This document shows, piece by piece, positions 13,514 through 26,048 of a stretch of 64,000 nucleotides of DNA. This DNA comes from Rotaria macrura (Eukaryota > Rotifera > Eurotatoria > Philodinida > Philodinidae), in contig OENT01000374.1 of assembly GCA_900239685.1 (NCBI GenBank), positions 62,001-126,000 on the forward strand, read 5' to 3'. The translations under genes were made by a program, and so were the position numbers. A model generated the notes under the pieces. The model was given only the letters and a program-made list of their open reading frames with translations, had not been told where the DNA came from and did no database searches. Numbering within the stretch: position 1 is the stretch's first letter; every line of letters starts with the position of its first letter.

Positions 13514-16500
13514 TTAACGACGTCTAGAGGAAAGAAGTTCTTGGGCAGCTGTCGATAGAGATGAAGGTACTGCAAAAGATACTTCATCCATAAACGATGA
13601 AAAATTATGTATGCATGAACCGCCACATAAAATTCTTGCATTTTGCTTATTCATTAATTGAATATTATAAGATTCTTCATATGTTATTCCTCCAATAACA
13701 TATATGATTATTTCACTTGGTCTAAGTAAAATTTGGTAATAAAGCATTGAAATTATTTCAAAAAACAATATATTCATTTCTCACTTAATCATTTGTCCTT
13801 GTTGTTGTGATGAACTCGATTGAATTGTTTGATCTTTTGCTTGTACATTTGGATAGGATGTATCTTTAAGTTTTCCACGTAGTAATTGATCAATTAAATC
13901 TTTTATCAATGGTACATGTTGTGCATATACATTATCAACACCCTGATATATGAAGAAAATAAAAGATATTTCTAACTATTTATTAAATATTTTCTGTTCA
14001 TACTCGTAATCCTCTTATAAATTGCCTTGTTATTGCCATAGGTGTTTGTGTATTGAATAGATCGGCTTGACGAAATTTCAATCCACCATATTCGACCACA
14101 GCTTGAAGAAACTATTAGAAAAGAAACAATGAAAACTGAATTCTTTTTCTTTTTATTTGAGAAACGATTAGAAAATCTTCTGAAAAACGATGCTCCATCA
14201 TTCAAGAGAAAGTTTTAGGAATGGTTACAGAAGAACTAAGTTTGCTTTTTCGGACTTTGATTATCGAAGTTTTGAAAATTACATTTTACACTTGATAAAA
14301 TATAGGCTTTGTCTATTTTAACCTATGTGAACATATTTCGAAAGCTACTTTTCTGCAATGAGAATTAAAACAGATTAGATGAAGATCGAACAGAACCTGC
14401 ACTAACATCATTGAGTGTTAGATTGGAGCGTTGTCCTTCGTGAAAGTAACCTATGGATTCAATAGTGATTCTCAAAATAAAGCTCAAACTAATTCAACTA
14501 TACGTTGATTTGAACTCATATACCTTTGAGAGACGATTTTCGATATCATTACAACACCAGTAGTGTATGATATTGTCTTTTCAAATGAAAAAAGATCATT
14601 GTACAGGAAGTTTGATGGCAGTAGTACTTCTCTCGCTCGTAAAACAAATTGTTCTATGGGAGAGAATGGATAGTGAAGATAAAATATATAATGAATAATA
14701 GGACAATACTTTTCGTTACATTGTTTTTTTTCTCAAAATGATTACGCTGACATGCTTTTAACATACGGTGACTCAATCTGCCAATAAACCAAAAGTTACG
14801 TTTTAAATTACATGCATATGCAATTCTTCATAAATTCTAGATGAGAATGCATGTTTCGTAAAAACAGTACAAAATATTCAACAGATATCATAAAATACAA
14901 AAAAAGACGTTGGATTGCTGAAAGATACAACTTTCTCATCAAAGTGACTTCAAAATGCTACATTGACTGGCAAAACAAACTCCGTTTGGTTACGTCAAAG
15001 TAAAGAAAACAGTGCTTTCATATGTACTGTATACAATATAGAATTAAGCTATACCAGCGGTTGGAGGACTGATGTGAAAAATCTTTCAGACCGATCAAAA
15101 CATTTACAATTTCTCAAAGATATCAACTTTTTAAAAAATTGAAAGAATGGTTCAAAAGGAGGATGAAATACGTAAACATGTAATTTCGTCAAATTTACAA
15201 TTTGTAAATAAAGAATTATTAATAAATCTGCGTAGTAGAACAGCAATTGTTTCATTATGTATTCTTTCTGATGTATGGATAAGGTTTCTGCGAAACATCG
15301 CTTATCTGTTTATGCAGTATGTATACATATATATATGGTCATCTTCCATAACAAAGAAAAGAAGAACTGCACTGGGGCCTGATAATGTTTCGCTTTGCTA
15401 GTATTTCGTATATAAATGTTTTACATATTTTTGAAAATTTATTAATTTTACTAATTACTTCTCGATGCAACAAATAAGTTGTTTCGTTTTCACAGTTTTT
15501 CTCATCATTGTGTGGACAGATTCTAATAGTTATTTTTTTTCGTTTCATATCCCAAAATACTATTGGCGTATTCGTGTTTTCGTTACACAGGATCACACAG
15601 CTCTCGAAATCCCTTAGTTTATTCAATGAAGTAATCATGTTTTAGTTAAGCCAATCCATAACACATACGTGGCAAGGGTTCTCGATGTTGGAGGCTAGTC
15701 CCCCTTCCCCATCGTTGGAGTGTGTATGAAAATTTTTAATACTAACTGGCAAAATATGCAATACTATCTGCGAAATTTAATTTTACAGCTGAAGTCGGCT
15801 GTGATCATCTTAGTGATGAAAACATTTTTGTTTCCTAAACTTTTTCGAAGATTTTATTTAGCTCTAGAGAGGGGTAGAAAGTCTTCATCGTGCCTTCAAC
15901 CCTCATTCTCGAAAACCAACCGAGAGCATTTTACGCGGCAGATATCCTATTAATCTAATTACAATGTGACGAATTCTCTAGCAACAAGCAATAATAGTGT
16001 TTCATTTTCGACAATCCGAATAGCTAGCTTGCGAGTGAGAGGCGTAAATATCAATTCAGATGTTTTTTTATGACTCATTAATACGATTATTATCTTGATC
16101 TAAAAGTAATATGAATCTTGAGTATATCTCTTATTCACTTTTTTCACGGGATACAATGTTAAGAAGAAACATGAAGTATTCATAAAGCCTCAAAAATTGT
16201 TAAAAAATTTTAAAAGGTTTTTCTTTATTTTGGGTTTTATTTAACAAAGGCATAAGCGATTCAAGCATTCGGTTGACTGTTATATAGCTTGTGAAAAGCT
16301 GTATCTTTTAGTTGTTCTTCATTGAAGTCTGTTTCCATAAGGGAGCTGGTATTCCCTCTTGATATTGGAAAAAGTTGTGTTTTTTTACTATTGCTTTTCG
16401 GCATTTGGGAAATTTTACATAAGTCGAGAAAAAACTAATATTTTAGTGTGTGGAAAGCACAAAAGTTGAATATATTTTTTTATTCTAATGAAATGACGAA

Positions 16501-19500
16501 AAAAAGGAAATCAAATTTTAGCAGCCTTCTACTCGGCTACAATAAAATCATCGATCATTCTATTACGATACTGATTGACATAGACTCTACTATTTATTAA
16601 GAGAAGGACCAAGTTTAATTGTATGTACAAAGCTTGCTTGGTTACATTCACATGTTTATCCATCGGTCGTGTAAAATTTGAAAACCACATGAAAAAAGTT
16701 TTACATTTTACGAATTTTCTGAGCTTTATGAATACCTCATGCTTTTGTAACATTCTATGCTGTAAAAGAAACCTGGCAATATACTCATGTAAAGCATTAA
16801 ACGACGAATCTTTGTGTAACAGAATCAACTCAATCTGATATAGGAGAGCGGAGAAATATTGAAAACACTAACAGGGCAATTCCTTCCGCACCACCTGTTT
16901 CTTTTCATGTGCGGCAAATATCTAGATTACATCTTATGAAAACGTTTATCATACATGAATATATTTTTCAGGTAATTTACGATGTTTTTGTGCTTCATAT
17001 TTCAATGTATTTAATTCATTGCTTGCATGTCGTTCATATCGTAATGCATAGAGTGATAAAAGGCGAAGAATGTCCAAATCACGAACTTTATCATTTTTAA
17101 TTAGACGTTTAATTTTCTATTTCATTGATGAAAATAAAAATACATAAATTATTACTTCTTTTTGTACACATGTCATACCTGTACAACGTCGTTATGATCT
17201 CCTTGACATACAAGATGTTGTTCAGTTTCACTTACTTCAAGTAAATTATAAAGTCCAACAAGTCGTGATAATTCACTAACAATGGTTACATGTTTTGAAA
17301 CAGTACCGGATAATTTTTTAAATTGAGGATAATTTTCAATAAATGTCTAAACCAAATAAAGACGTGATTGGTTTGTATTGTTTTCTACAGCTAAGAGATG
17401 TATCAAACAACATAGTCGATTACGAATCAGTCAGATTCAATATTCTCATTTCACGTTGGCAAATAATCTAATTACATGTGGAAATTTCAAATTCAAAAGA
17501 ACTTTGACGAAACTGATGGTATGATTTTTCTCTTTATTCGTTCAAATTGTGTTCCAGATCATGCCTTGAGTTTTGATGAAAATTTTCTACTATGAATCGA
17601 ATTTTACTTGGAAATTCACTAGTAACTTCTGAGTGTTTTACTTAACATCATGAGAAAATGACAATGCACAGTTTGTTTTTCTATGATCGATAGACTTCTA
17701 AATGAATGTGCTAGTAGATAAAATTTCATTATAAATCTATATAAAAAGATAAAAATCAAATTAATTAATACGACATTGAAGTTTTACGCATAATGATTTA
17801 CTTAAATGAATGAAATTCGATGTTAAAAATAGGACATAACGTAATTTAATTATTGTACTAACGAGATGATATCCATGAATTTCAATCTATGTATTATACA
17901 GTCCTAGTAAATATTCTGAAAGTATTAGAGTGCATAATCTAACATGTTTCGATGACTTTGAATTCTTTTATGATCACTTTTCAAGCGTTCTCCCTGTCAG
18001 ATGTAATGGCTTCAGAAAAATTGAATCTTCTCATTCATACCTAAAACTTTGTATCGATTGAACTTATCCATACTAGTTTCAATGAGACGATTCAGATGTT
18101 TTACAAGAACTTCTTGATAATTACTCTTTCACCAAATGTCTAGAGAGAATGAATTTTATTGTTGAATTCCATATACATCAAATCAATCGTATTTCAATCA
18201 TGGAAAGTTTTTCCTCAAAGATTTGTTTTTTTCTGAAACCTCCTAAGTATAGGCCTACAAAAAAGTTCCATATTTTCATTGAATCTCAATAGTCACACAA
18301 CGTCTACTGGGATTCTTTCCAGGACTCTCTAGTGTATCTATAGACGAAAACCGATTGAAAAACTACGGAAGTCACTTGAGGAGGTTCCCTTGTCGATTAC
18401 AAGAGAAACATTTTTCAAATAATGAATATAATAACTTTAAAATGGTTGGATATCGTTAACATAAATTTCTATCTACACAATATCCTGAATCGCGTGAGAC
18501 GAGAGCATATCGAATTCAAAAATTTTAAAACCACAATTCACTTTTATTTATAGACTTTTCGAAATCTTTTCTCATATTACGAGATCCTGATAGTTTTTTA
18601 ATAAAACTGTTTCGAAATAAGCTACCGACAGCCTCTACATTTTTCAATGCATGAATAAAGCATTTCAGTAAACTAAAACAATTTTAAATGAAATTTTCAG
18701 TTTGAGATCACAAAAACAAAAGTATTCAAGGTTTGCTCTAACGTGAAGAGTGTTTAATTTGTTTTACAAGATAGTCATCTTGATGACTCGAGTTGTTGTT
18801 TTTCCGAATTTTTAACATACGATTGAATTTTTTATATATTGCAATTGATGCCTCAAGAAATAAATTTACTTCTTTTACATTTTTTCTTTGATGAGTTAAT
18901 TTTATTCGATAATCTAATCGGCCTGTTGGATTTTGAATCATTTTCTTTTCATTTTAGATGATGATCAACTGTCGATTGTTTCTATATCTTGTAACGAATA
19001 CTGAATATGATAGAATATAACGCGAATACAAGGTGAAATTTCTAATAAGATAAGAATATAATATTATTCTTGCTCTTCTAGGTTTACTATTCAAAATAGC
19101 TAACACGTATTTATCTGTTCAAGAATTATTACAGTTCTAGAAGAATCTAACAACGATGGCATATAAATTCAAAGATATTTATTTGATCAATGTACAAACT
19201 TTCATATCGCCAATGGACTCAATTTTCGATTGACTTTTATGTTTTTCTTGGAAATGTTCCATTAATCCTTTAATATTTGTTGCTATTTCACCAAAATTAC
19301 TGTAAAGATTCTATAGAAAAAGTATGTACCAATAGAAATTATAACAATCATAGAATGTATAAAATGAAAATTTTACATTTGCATAAAATTCATCATATTC
19401 AGCATTCATAATAACTTCTTCAAGTTCTTTAGTAATTCCAGGTACATTATGAAGACTGACACGATTATTTTTTATACCGATTAATTCATGTACCATTGCT

Positions 19501-20526
19501 TGATATGTCCACTAAAATTAAGAATAAACAAATGCGATCTTTTCTTCTTCAGTATTATATATCATTAAGTCACATACTTGATTAAGTAATGGAGTAATTG
19601 CATCTTCTCGTCGATCAATAATTAAAACAATGGTTTGATTCATATCATTTGGATTAGATGATGTAAAATCAACTTGACGTTTAAGAGTACTCTAGATTAT
19701 CGAAAAATCAAATCTAGTTAAAATGATCGTTCTTCATTATCTTACAGAAAGCTTGTCAGCAAGAGCTCGTGCCATGTTTGACGATTTCTGATATCGAATA
19801 GTCGCACTTTTTTTACGCAATGAAAGTAGCACTGATCCGAGACCTTGCACTGTTCGACGAAGTGAGTTATCATTCCATTCATAATTTTGCTAGGAAATAG
19901 TATATATAAAACAATTTGTTATTAGTTTAATTTTCATTCACAAATATCTTACGATTACCTGATAAGTACTTGAAATATTGAGCGAATATAGATGAGGATT
20001 AATAGCTAGATAGTCAGCATAGTATTCTTGTACAACTCGTACACATTCAAATTCATCAGCTTCAGCTAAAGTTTTAATGTCACTCATTTCAACGAAATTT
20101 GTAAAATCTAAATCAACAGAAAAAAACAAATTCACTGATGCATATCAATATCCAAGAGCTTGAACGTACAAATAAAATAACTGCCATATTTGGGATCCTG
20201 TAATTCTCGTACTAATGCTTGAATATTTTCTTCTGTTGGCCGTAGAAAGCATATAGCACTCAAATGTTTCAGAGATTTTTGTCCTGTCATATCAATACGT
20301 TCAAAAAGAAAGACTTCTTTTTGAAGGATTTCCGACTGAGCATAGACCATACTGACGATTGAAGCCTTGAAATACCAAAATAGAAATTATCATTATTAAT
20401 AGAAAAAAAACAAGATTTCAATACCGTCTCCTTGTCCATGACGAGCCCTTTTATAGTTGGGCCGCAATCTTCAATCATTCGATTAATATAAGAACGAATA
20501 GCTTCAATGAGATTAATATTCGTCAT
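13514..20526 (-). CDS. VPS45: vacuolar protein sorting-associated protein 45 (Sec1/Munc18 family)
   Basis: Twelve exons on the minus strand: 20425-20526, 20170-20365, 19959-20107, 19746-19889, 19578-19691, 19377-19511, 19200-19310, 17179-17346, 16955-17116, 14004-14111, 13785-13942, 13514-13721. They give 584 residues; the human protein is about 570. The match runs end to end: MIEDCGP near the start, [19 protein letters not shown]-like [17 protein letters not shown], the [19 protein letters not shown] region (here [15 protein letters not shown] then [10 protein letters not shown]), [23 protein letters not shown], and [10 protein letters not shown] near the end. VPS45 binds syntaxin-type SNAREs (Tlg2/syntaxin-16) and Rab effectors to promote fusion at the trans-Golgi network and early endosome. 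It is cytosolic and membrane-recruited. Ten introns are short; two are 1.85 kb and 2.84 kb. No frameshift or stop, so it looks functional. Confidence 0.97.
14112..16954 (-). other. long intron 9 of VPS45 (2.84 kb)
   Basis: It lies between the exon ending KYIH and the exon starting [10 protein letters not shown]. Most of the gene's introns are under 90 bp, so this one has probably grown by insertion. The segment around 15650-15960 is less AT-rich and looks like old repeat. No intact transposase or host gene was recognised. Confidence 0.8.
17347..19199 (-). other. long intron 7 of VPS45 (1.85 kb)
   Basis: It sits between exons ending IGDMK and beginning TFIENYPQF, a junction contiguous in other animals' proteins. 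Apart from one small open frame (18738-18941) the sequence shows no recognisable feature. Confidence 0.8.
18738..18941 (-). CDS. small open frame nested in VPS45 intron, unrecognised
   Basis: 67 codons from an ATG at 18941, on the same strand as VPS45. The product is basic and helix-like ([20 protein letters not shown]) with balanced amino-acid use unlike translated AT-rich junk. No known domain, signal peptide or membrane helix. It could be an exon of an inserted gene fragment, a small nested gene, or chance. Confidence 0.25.
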   Translation of the reverse strand: MIQNPTGRLDYRIKLTHQRKNVKEVNLFLEASIAIYKKFNRMLKIRKNNNSSHQDDYLVKQIKHSSR

Positions 20527-20934
20527 TTTGATAAGAATTTTCGGTTTTCTTCTTCTTGTACAAGAAAACGATCGATCGATTGATCGAATATTCAACTTGT
20601 CAATCCGAGTCATAGCTCACTCAGTTCGAGCCAATCCTATCACATAGAAGGAAGAGGACGCTGTTTAAAGGAAAAAAAAGGTGATAATAATTGGCCGAAT
20701 TTCAAACCAGTAGCCGATCTAGCTACCTTTCTGTCAAATAATTCTTAATTTGCTTGTTGCGCGATCGATAGTTAGATATTGGAATCCGTGATTTCGATAT
20801 TCCATTCAAATGGAATACAACTGATTCTTGAATACTACATCACGATTTCAATTTAGAGATAGATTACTAGAGTAGAATTTCTCATTTTCTGGAATTCTTT
20901 CTAGTTGCTTCTTTACCTAAATCGATCATTACGG
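20527..20934. other. VPS45 upstream region
   Basis: About 400 bp directly upstream of the VPS45 start on the minus strand; promoter elements are expected but none is distinct. An ATCGATCGAT-like palindromic run at about 20571-20586 lies 45 bp upstream of the ATG. Confidence 0.4.
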
Positions 20935-21343
20935 TCACCGGACACTACAGAAAAGTCGGCGGAAAATCGCCGTATCCTTCACAGAAAACCACAGGAACGT
21001 GGAAACAGTATTACGGGCAGAATTTTTTCTATTTTTTCCGGATGATTTCCGCCCCAAAATACTACTTCCATGTTAGGGGATTTTGCTGAAGGAACCCATC
21101 ATTACTTCCCGGCAGCATTATTTCGTTCTTCTGAAAGGCTATCAGAGATGGCTATAAAACGGCATTAATTCGCATCGTATTTCACTGCGATCTGTCAACT
21201 CGTTTTCTGGGCCAGTTTTTTCTAGAAAACGACCATCACTCTAAACACTATTCTCTTCGTTTTCCGAGTTGACGGGAAACGGCGTCGCGTTTTACGTTTT
21301 ACATGGTTTTTAGGTCATTTTCTTCCACTTGGCTCTCGACCTG
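20935..21343. repeat. CpG-rich repeat, probably a foldback element
   Basis: A 400-bp patch much richer in CG dinucleotides than its surroundings, with inverted fragments such as CTCGTTTTCTGGG and GTTTTCCGAGTTGACGGG. Its right edge carries CGACCTG (21337-21343), the end shared with the elements at 21595-21772 and 37431-37735. The left edge is not clear. Confidence 0.4.
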
Positions 21344-21594
21344 CGTAATATTCATCGTACTTTTATAATTTTAAGATGAATTTGAACACTCCGAAAAATA
21401 TTAAATGTATATATATATATATATTGTGATTTAGAATACTTGTTCACTGTTAGTCAAAGTGCTTCGATTTAAAAACTATATGATGTTAATGGAAGCCACT
21501 TCAACCTTACAACGGATTGCATTGTTCTTTGTACCAACACTAAAATAAGTACTTAACTTATTCCAGGTGTTATGGTTGATTTTTGGTCTGATCG

Positions 21595-21772
21595 CAGGTC
21601 GAACAAGCACGACCGTAGCTGATCGTGTACAGAGAAATACGACCGAATATAATGCCTAGTATTACGATCGTAAATCTTCTTGTAGTATATGGGGGAGGTG
21701 GATACGGGTATATAGGAAAAAAACTGTGGGCGTTTACGATGTTCACATACGAAGTCTATTTTTCACGACCTG
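21595..21772. mobile_element. short CpG-rich MITE-like element, ends CAGGTCG...CGACCTG
   Basis: 178 bp bounded by CAGGTCGAACAAG on the left and its approximate reverse complement ending CACGACCTG on the right. The interior is enriched in ACGACCG and TACGATCG motifs. Same termini as the element at 37431-37735. No clear target-site duplication. Confidence 0.5.
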
Positions 21773-22059
21773 GGTTCAGTTAAGAAAAAGTAGAATGGAA
21801 AACAAGTACTAAGATCATTCTCTAATTTTTTTTCCGCTTCAATCTACTCAATCGTCCGTGTTGCTCTGAACACATTATCAAGAGTGACTCTACGGTGAAT
21901 CGCATCCATTTTATATGGTAAACTAGAAAGCGAAAAGAAGAGAAAATAAGATTCTTTTTCTCGGTATACTTAAAGAGAAAACATATAAATCCCATCCATT
22001 ATATAAAAATTTCTTTTGATTGTGTGAAAAGAAATAAAATGAAAACGTATAAAAATGAC

Positions 22060-22588
22060 AACAACAAGGTCATATATTTCACTATAGCGTATGACGGGCG
22101 CGAGTTCCTAGTCTCTGCGACAAGAATTAAACGAATTTGCAAAAGGTTTGTGCCTAATCTATAAGTTCAATTTGCTTTTAAAGAGCACCTACATCTTAGT
22201 AGAATTTTTCTACTAATTCTTAAAAGAATACGATGAAAAAAACGAAAAGAAAAATCTGATATACTCAATATCATGCTGAAACTTCAATAAATTATATATA
22301 GGAGAAGCAAGTAAAATGTCAGAAAGTCGAATGGCTGAGCATCGAGCAAAAATAAGAACACGAGTATCCAACTCAAAACTTGTTGAACATATAGAACAAC
22401 AAAAGCATGAATTCGATTTCTCAAAAATAGATACACTGACTCGAAACACAAATTGAATGAAAAGAACTATCAAAGAGAGTATTCTCATCAGGAAAGCATT
22501 CAGAAATGCCAGAAACGACACAGAACACACACTGTCCGTAGTTAGCTTATTCCAACGGTTACAAGTCAAAATGATAAATCTATCCATT
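22060..22588 (+). pseudogene. Penelope-like retroelement relic, GIY-YIG endonuclease end
   Basis: Broken frames on the plus strand read as the end of a Penelope-like element (or a related RT element with GIY-YIG). About 22070-22140 gives ITIAYDGREFLVSATRIK-like residues typical of the end of the reverse transcriptase. About 22256-22310 gives a degraded YSIxCxxC...YIGE motif. Then 22315-22460 gives the RMAEHRAKI...LVEHIEQQKHEFDF portion, one stop, and KRTIKESILIRKAF. The usual order of the GIY-YIG module and its EHR arginine/histidine block is visible, but several frameshifts and stops make it inactive. The 3' tail appears to continue beyond the transposon at 23193-25590, at 25600-25930. Confidence 0.6.
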
Positions 22589-23192
22589 TGATTTTACTAG
22601 TACTCAACTATTCGTACTTTACTCATTTTGTCTTACTTAAGTTCATCATATTCATATCATCCTATATGTTAATTCATCTCATTCAAGCAATTTGATTTAG
22701 CTCATCAATTCAAACAGCAACACTTAAATTACTATTCAACTTGTCTAATTTATTCCTACTCAAATCACACTTCTCAGCCTATTCTACTTCTTCATTAGAT
22801 ATAACTCATCTTTCATTCTCTTAACTCTAAGACAATATTATTCCTTTTCAAGCTCTTCGTGTTATCTAAAATTCTACTTAATTACTTGTATCTCCTACTC
22901 CTAATCTACTATAGTCTAACTAATATTTCATTTTCGCTCTTCGTGTCTCCAATCTGAACTTATCATTCTCATATAAGTAAGAGCAGAATATACTAATATA
23001 AGAGAAACTAGAACCACGCATCATGTGTAGTATCGTTTTATCGTCAGTGACACAAACATTAAAAAAAACAGTATAAAAGTAAAAAAGATTAAAAAATAAA
23101 ACTAAACTATATCATTCAGAATCATTACACAAACAGAAAGGGAAACTATCATATAATAAAAACAAAAAGAATGGATACATACATCGATGTAT

Positions 23193-25590
23193 ATGTCGTA
23201 CCGAAGTTACACTTCGAAAAATTTGTTCGTCGAAGTATAGCTTCGACAAAGTTTTTTATCAAAGTTCAATTTCGACAAAGATGGATTGTCGAAGCTGTTC
23301 TAAGTAAAGGTGACGCTTTCCGATATATGGCTACGGATCCTAAATTGTCCATGAAGGATTACAAAGAACTGTTATCTGATATCCTTTATAATCTCATAAA
23401 CACCCTAAAAGGTAAAAAACTTGTTGATTTACGGTAAGCTCCAATATTTGAATAAAATGATGGCTGCGCTGGCATCGTCTTCGGTGACCAGTAAAGGTGA
23501 TGATAGCAACTGTAAAAGTCGATTCAACGTCGAAATGTTGAATTTTAAAAATGATTCATCAAACAATCCATTATTCACATTGGAACGTTATGATCATACG
23601 ATTGACTTAATAAATACTGCGAAGTTGAAACGCTTTACCGAAAGAAGTGACAAGGAACTATCACTTATAAAACAGTGTGATGTGATCAATTTTAGTGCTC
23701 ATGTGAAATTAGTGAAAAAGATCAGAGAAGAAAAAGACGGTGCTAGCAAGTATACATTATGTTCCATTTCACGAGATTTTCGATGTGATACAAGAAGCTC
23801 ATGCTAAAAATCGGCCATCGTGGAATAAAAAATACTGTGAAAGAAATCAAGAAAAATTGTTTGAATACTACGGAAAAACAAGTAAAACTGTTTGTCGATA
23901 CTGATGACGAATGTAAGCAAAAACGGACAAAATCCAAAAATTCGTCAAAATTAGTTATCGAACCCATCATTTCAAGCGATTTCAATGCTCGTGGTCAAGT
24001 CGATTTAATAGATATGCAATCATGTGCTGATGGTCCATACCTATTTGTATTGAACTACCAAGACCATTTCACCAAATTCTGTCTTTTGCGAGCCTTGAAA
24101 ACGAAAAGTGCTGCGGGGTCACTTATCAGTTATTGGATATATTTACGATTCTCGGATCACCAGCTATATTTCAATCCGATAGTGGTCGTGAGTTCGTCGC
24201 AAAGGTTATCGAAGAATGTGCTGAGATGCTGACAGGTCGCAACATTGTTTAGGGATGTACCGGTGAGAAAGCGGTGAAACCGATAAGACTAAGAAAAACT
24301 TACCGTGAAGGCTGGTGCATTAAAATAGTTGGATTATGCTAACAGAGAGTCGCCTGAACAATATAAGAAACTGGTCTTCATCTTAGGTTCTCCATCACCT
24401 AGCTGGCTTTCACCGTTCTTAACGATATGCTTAAAAGCGAATTTCCTAAAATCGTTCATAGTCGACCCCGACATCCACAATCACAGGTTTCCGTAGAGCA
24501 CTATAATCAAGGCGTAAAAAAATTGATCGATATGTTACCTATGAAGAACGAATGCTTCTATTTTTTTTATGTAGGAAGATTGATTCGTGAAAACAAATTT
24601 AAAAATTAGTCGCAAGGTTTACGCTTTGTTCAATTTCTAAAGAATTCGTTTCATCGTCGTGTGATTAAACGCAGTCCTTATTCAGTTGATTTGGACACGA
24701 GCAAACAGTTGGCTTGGCATTAACTTCGCTACACCCGTCGATATTCGATAGTGTAGACACTGAAGAACAATTACTCATAGAACTAGATTGAACAGTAATT
24801 GGTCCAGACACGATTGGGGAACAGCACGATTCAAGTGACTCCTAGAAAATAATAAGTGATTAACATAGTGGCCAAGTTATCGCTGCTCATCACGCAGCAA
24901 ATACTTTCCAAAGTGACAAGTACGTTGAATAAATATAATTTGTCGACATGTTTTCGCAGGTCAGAAACAACAAGCGGATGAATTTTTACAAAAATTTCAA
25001 AAAAGCAACAGTTGGCCGATTTGAATATTGGTGATAATGAAGTAAGTTCTTCGACGTTACTTCAGAAGTATGAAAGTATTCAGAAAGATTCGTTTAGTTG
25101 GTCTCTGTTCCGGATGTTGACCGTGGTCCCACCGATGCACGCAAGTTGTTAGCCGTCACACTAGAAGTCCGTATGGCAAGTACCAATTAGGTACAGTCAA
25201 TGGTGTTCTACTCGGCCACTACTCTTTTAAGCAAATATCCAAAACACCAGGTTTACCAACGTTGTTAGCTCAAGACGTCTCAAACGATACACCGAAATCC
25301 TTACGAGAAATTGCCCGACCCCAAGGTGTTACTGGTAGTCAAGGAATACTGAAACGCGATTGCAAATGCGGTTGTAAGACGAATCGATGTAAATGCAAAC
25401 TATCAAATGTGTTATATAACTCTCGCTGTCATCATTCAGCATCTTATGGCAATAAATAAGTTCTGTGTGCAAGTATTTCGGTCTCTTTTTTTAAATAACT
25501 TCGACAATCCATCTTTGTCGAACTTAAACTTTGAACAAGCTTATCTTGTCGAAGTATAACTTCGACAACAGGTCTCACTTCGGCACGCCA
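23193..25590 (+). mobile_element. TIR transposon with integrase-type (KRBA2/SCAND3-like) protein, decayed
   Basis: Terminal inverted repeats of about 100 bp: 23193-23302 and 25492-25590, both with ACAAAGATGGATTGTCGAAG inside and CGT(A/G)CCGAAGT at the outer end. Each TIR contains small palindromes such as GAAGTATAGCTTC. The element encodes remnants of one rve-type integrase on the plus strand. Target-site duplication is unclear because both flanks are TATA-rich. Long TIRs plus an LTR-type integrase fit the Ginger-like class of cut-and-paste transposons; that class assignment is inference. Confidence 0.75.
23458..25459 (+). pseudogene. KRBA2/SCAND3-type integrase, frameshifted
   Basis: Several frames in order. 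23458-23807: N-terminal region, unrecognised. 23801-24120: start of the rve/DDE core with RGQVDLIDMQS (first catalytic Asp) and FVLNYQDHFTKFCLLR. After a frameshift near 24140, GSPAIFQSDSGREF carries the second Asp at about 24160-24200. A further break leads to 24427-24540 with RPRHPQSQVSVEHYNQGVKK, holding the catalytic Glu. 25262-25459 encodes a Cys-rich tail (CKCGCKTNRCKCKL, then NSRCH) of the kind found at the end of these integrases. All three acidic residues survive, but at least three frameshifts or stops break the gene. Confidence 0.72.
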
Positions 25591-25599
25591 TATATACAA

Positions 25600-25930
25600 C
25601 AAATAATCAAAGTTTATAATTAGATTACAAGGATATGATCAGCTACGTCACATGGCTCGTTCTAGCTAACTGTATTTTATAAGTCTTAGATTACCCACAC
25701 TATAGTACTAAGTTCAAAACTTCTTTCAAATCTATACAGTTCATTTCTTTATGTGTTCTCACTTACAACTCTTACACTGCATATATCGTTTATACTCTTA
25801 TGTGTCTGTCTCATGTTGTTCGCTTCTTCTAAAACTCAATTAACTTTTGATATCGTCACTCCTGATGCTTTGTTCAGAGAAACACGAAAGCTCGAGTAGA
25901 TTGTAAATTTCAGATTGAAATAAAAAAATA
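25600..25930 (+). mobile_element. probable 3' tail of the interrupted Penelope-like element
   Basis: A pyrimidine-rich tract resembling 22620-22980 in composition, ending near ACGAAAGCTCGAGTAGATTG and an A-rich stretch. A CGAAAGCTCG-type end is what I remember from Penelope-like tails. Continuity with 22588 is inferred. Confidence 0.4.
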
Positions 25931-26048
25931 CAATGATCATTGTAGCATTTCTTTATTCTGTTTTTTTTCTTCTATTTCCTCCTGCTCTGCCGTCTGAATT
26001 CTGAGTTCAGTTATGACAGGCGAGTTTTTATTGGCAACAAAATATTTG

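Noticed and set aside
16529-16828. Minus-strand frame ([20 protein letters not shown]) in VPS45 intron, faintly like the start of NSMCE1
   Set aside because: The resemblance covers only some 25 residues, no following NSMCE1 exons or zinc-finger part could be found, and the rest of the frame is AT-rich noise.
22213-22587. 124-codon minus-strand frame
   Set aside because: It is the antisense of the Penelope-like GIY-YIG relic, which explains the openness.
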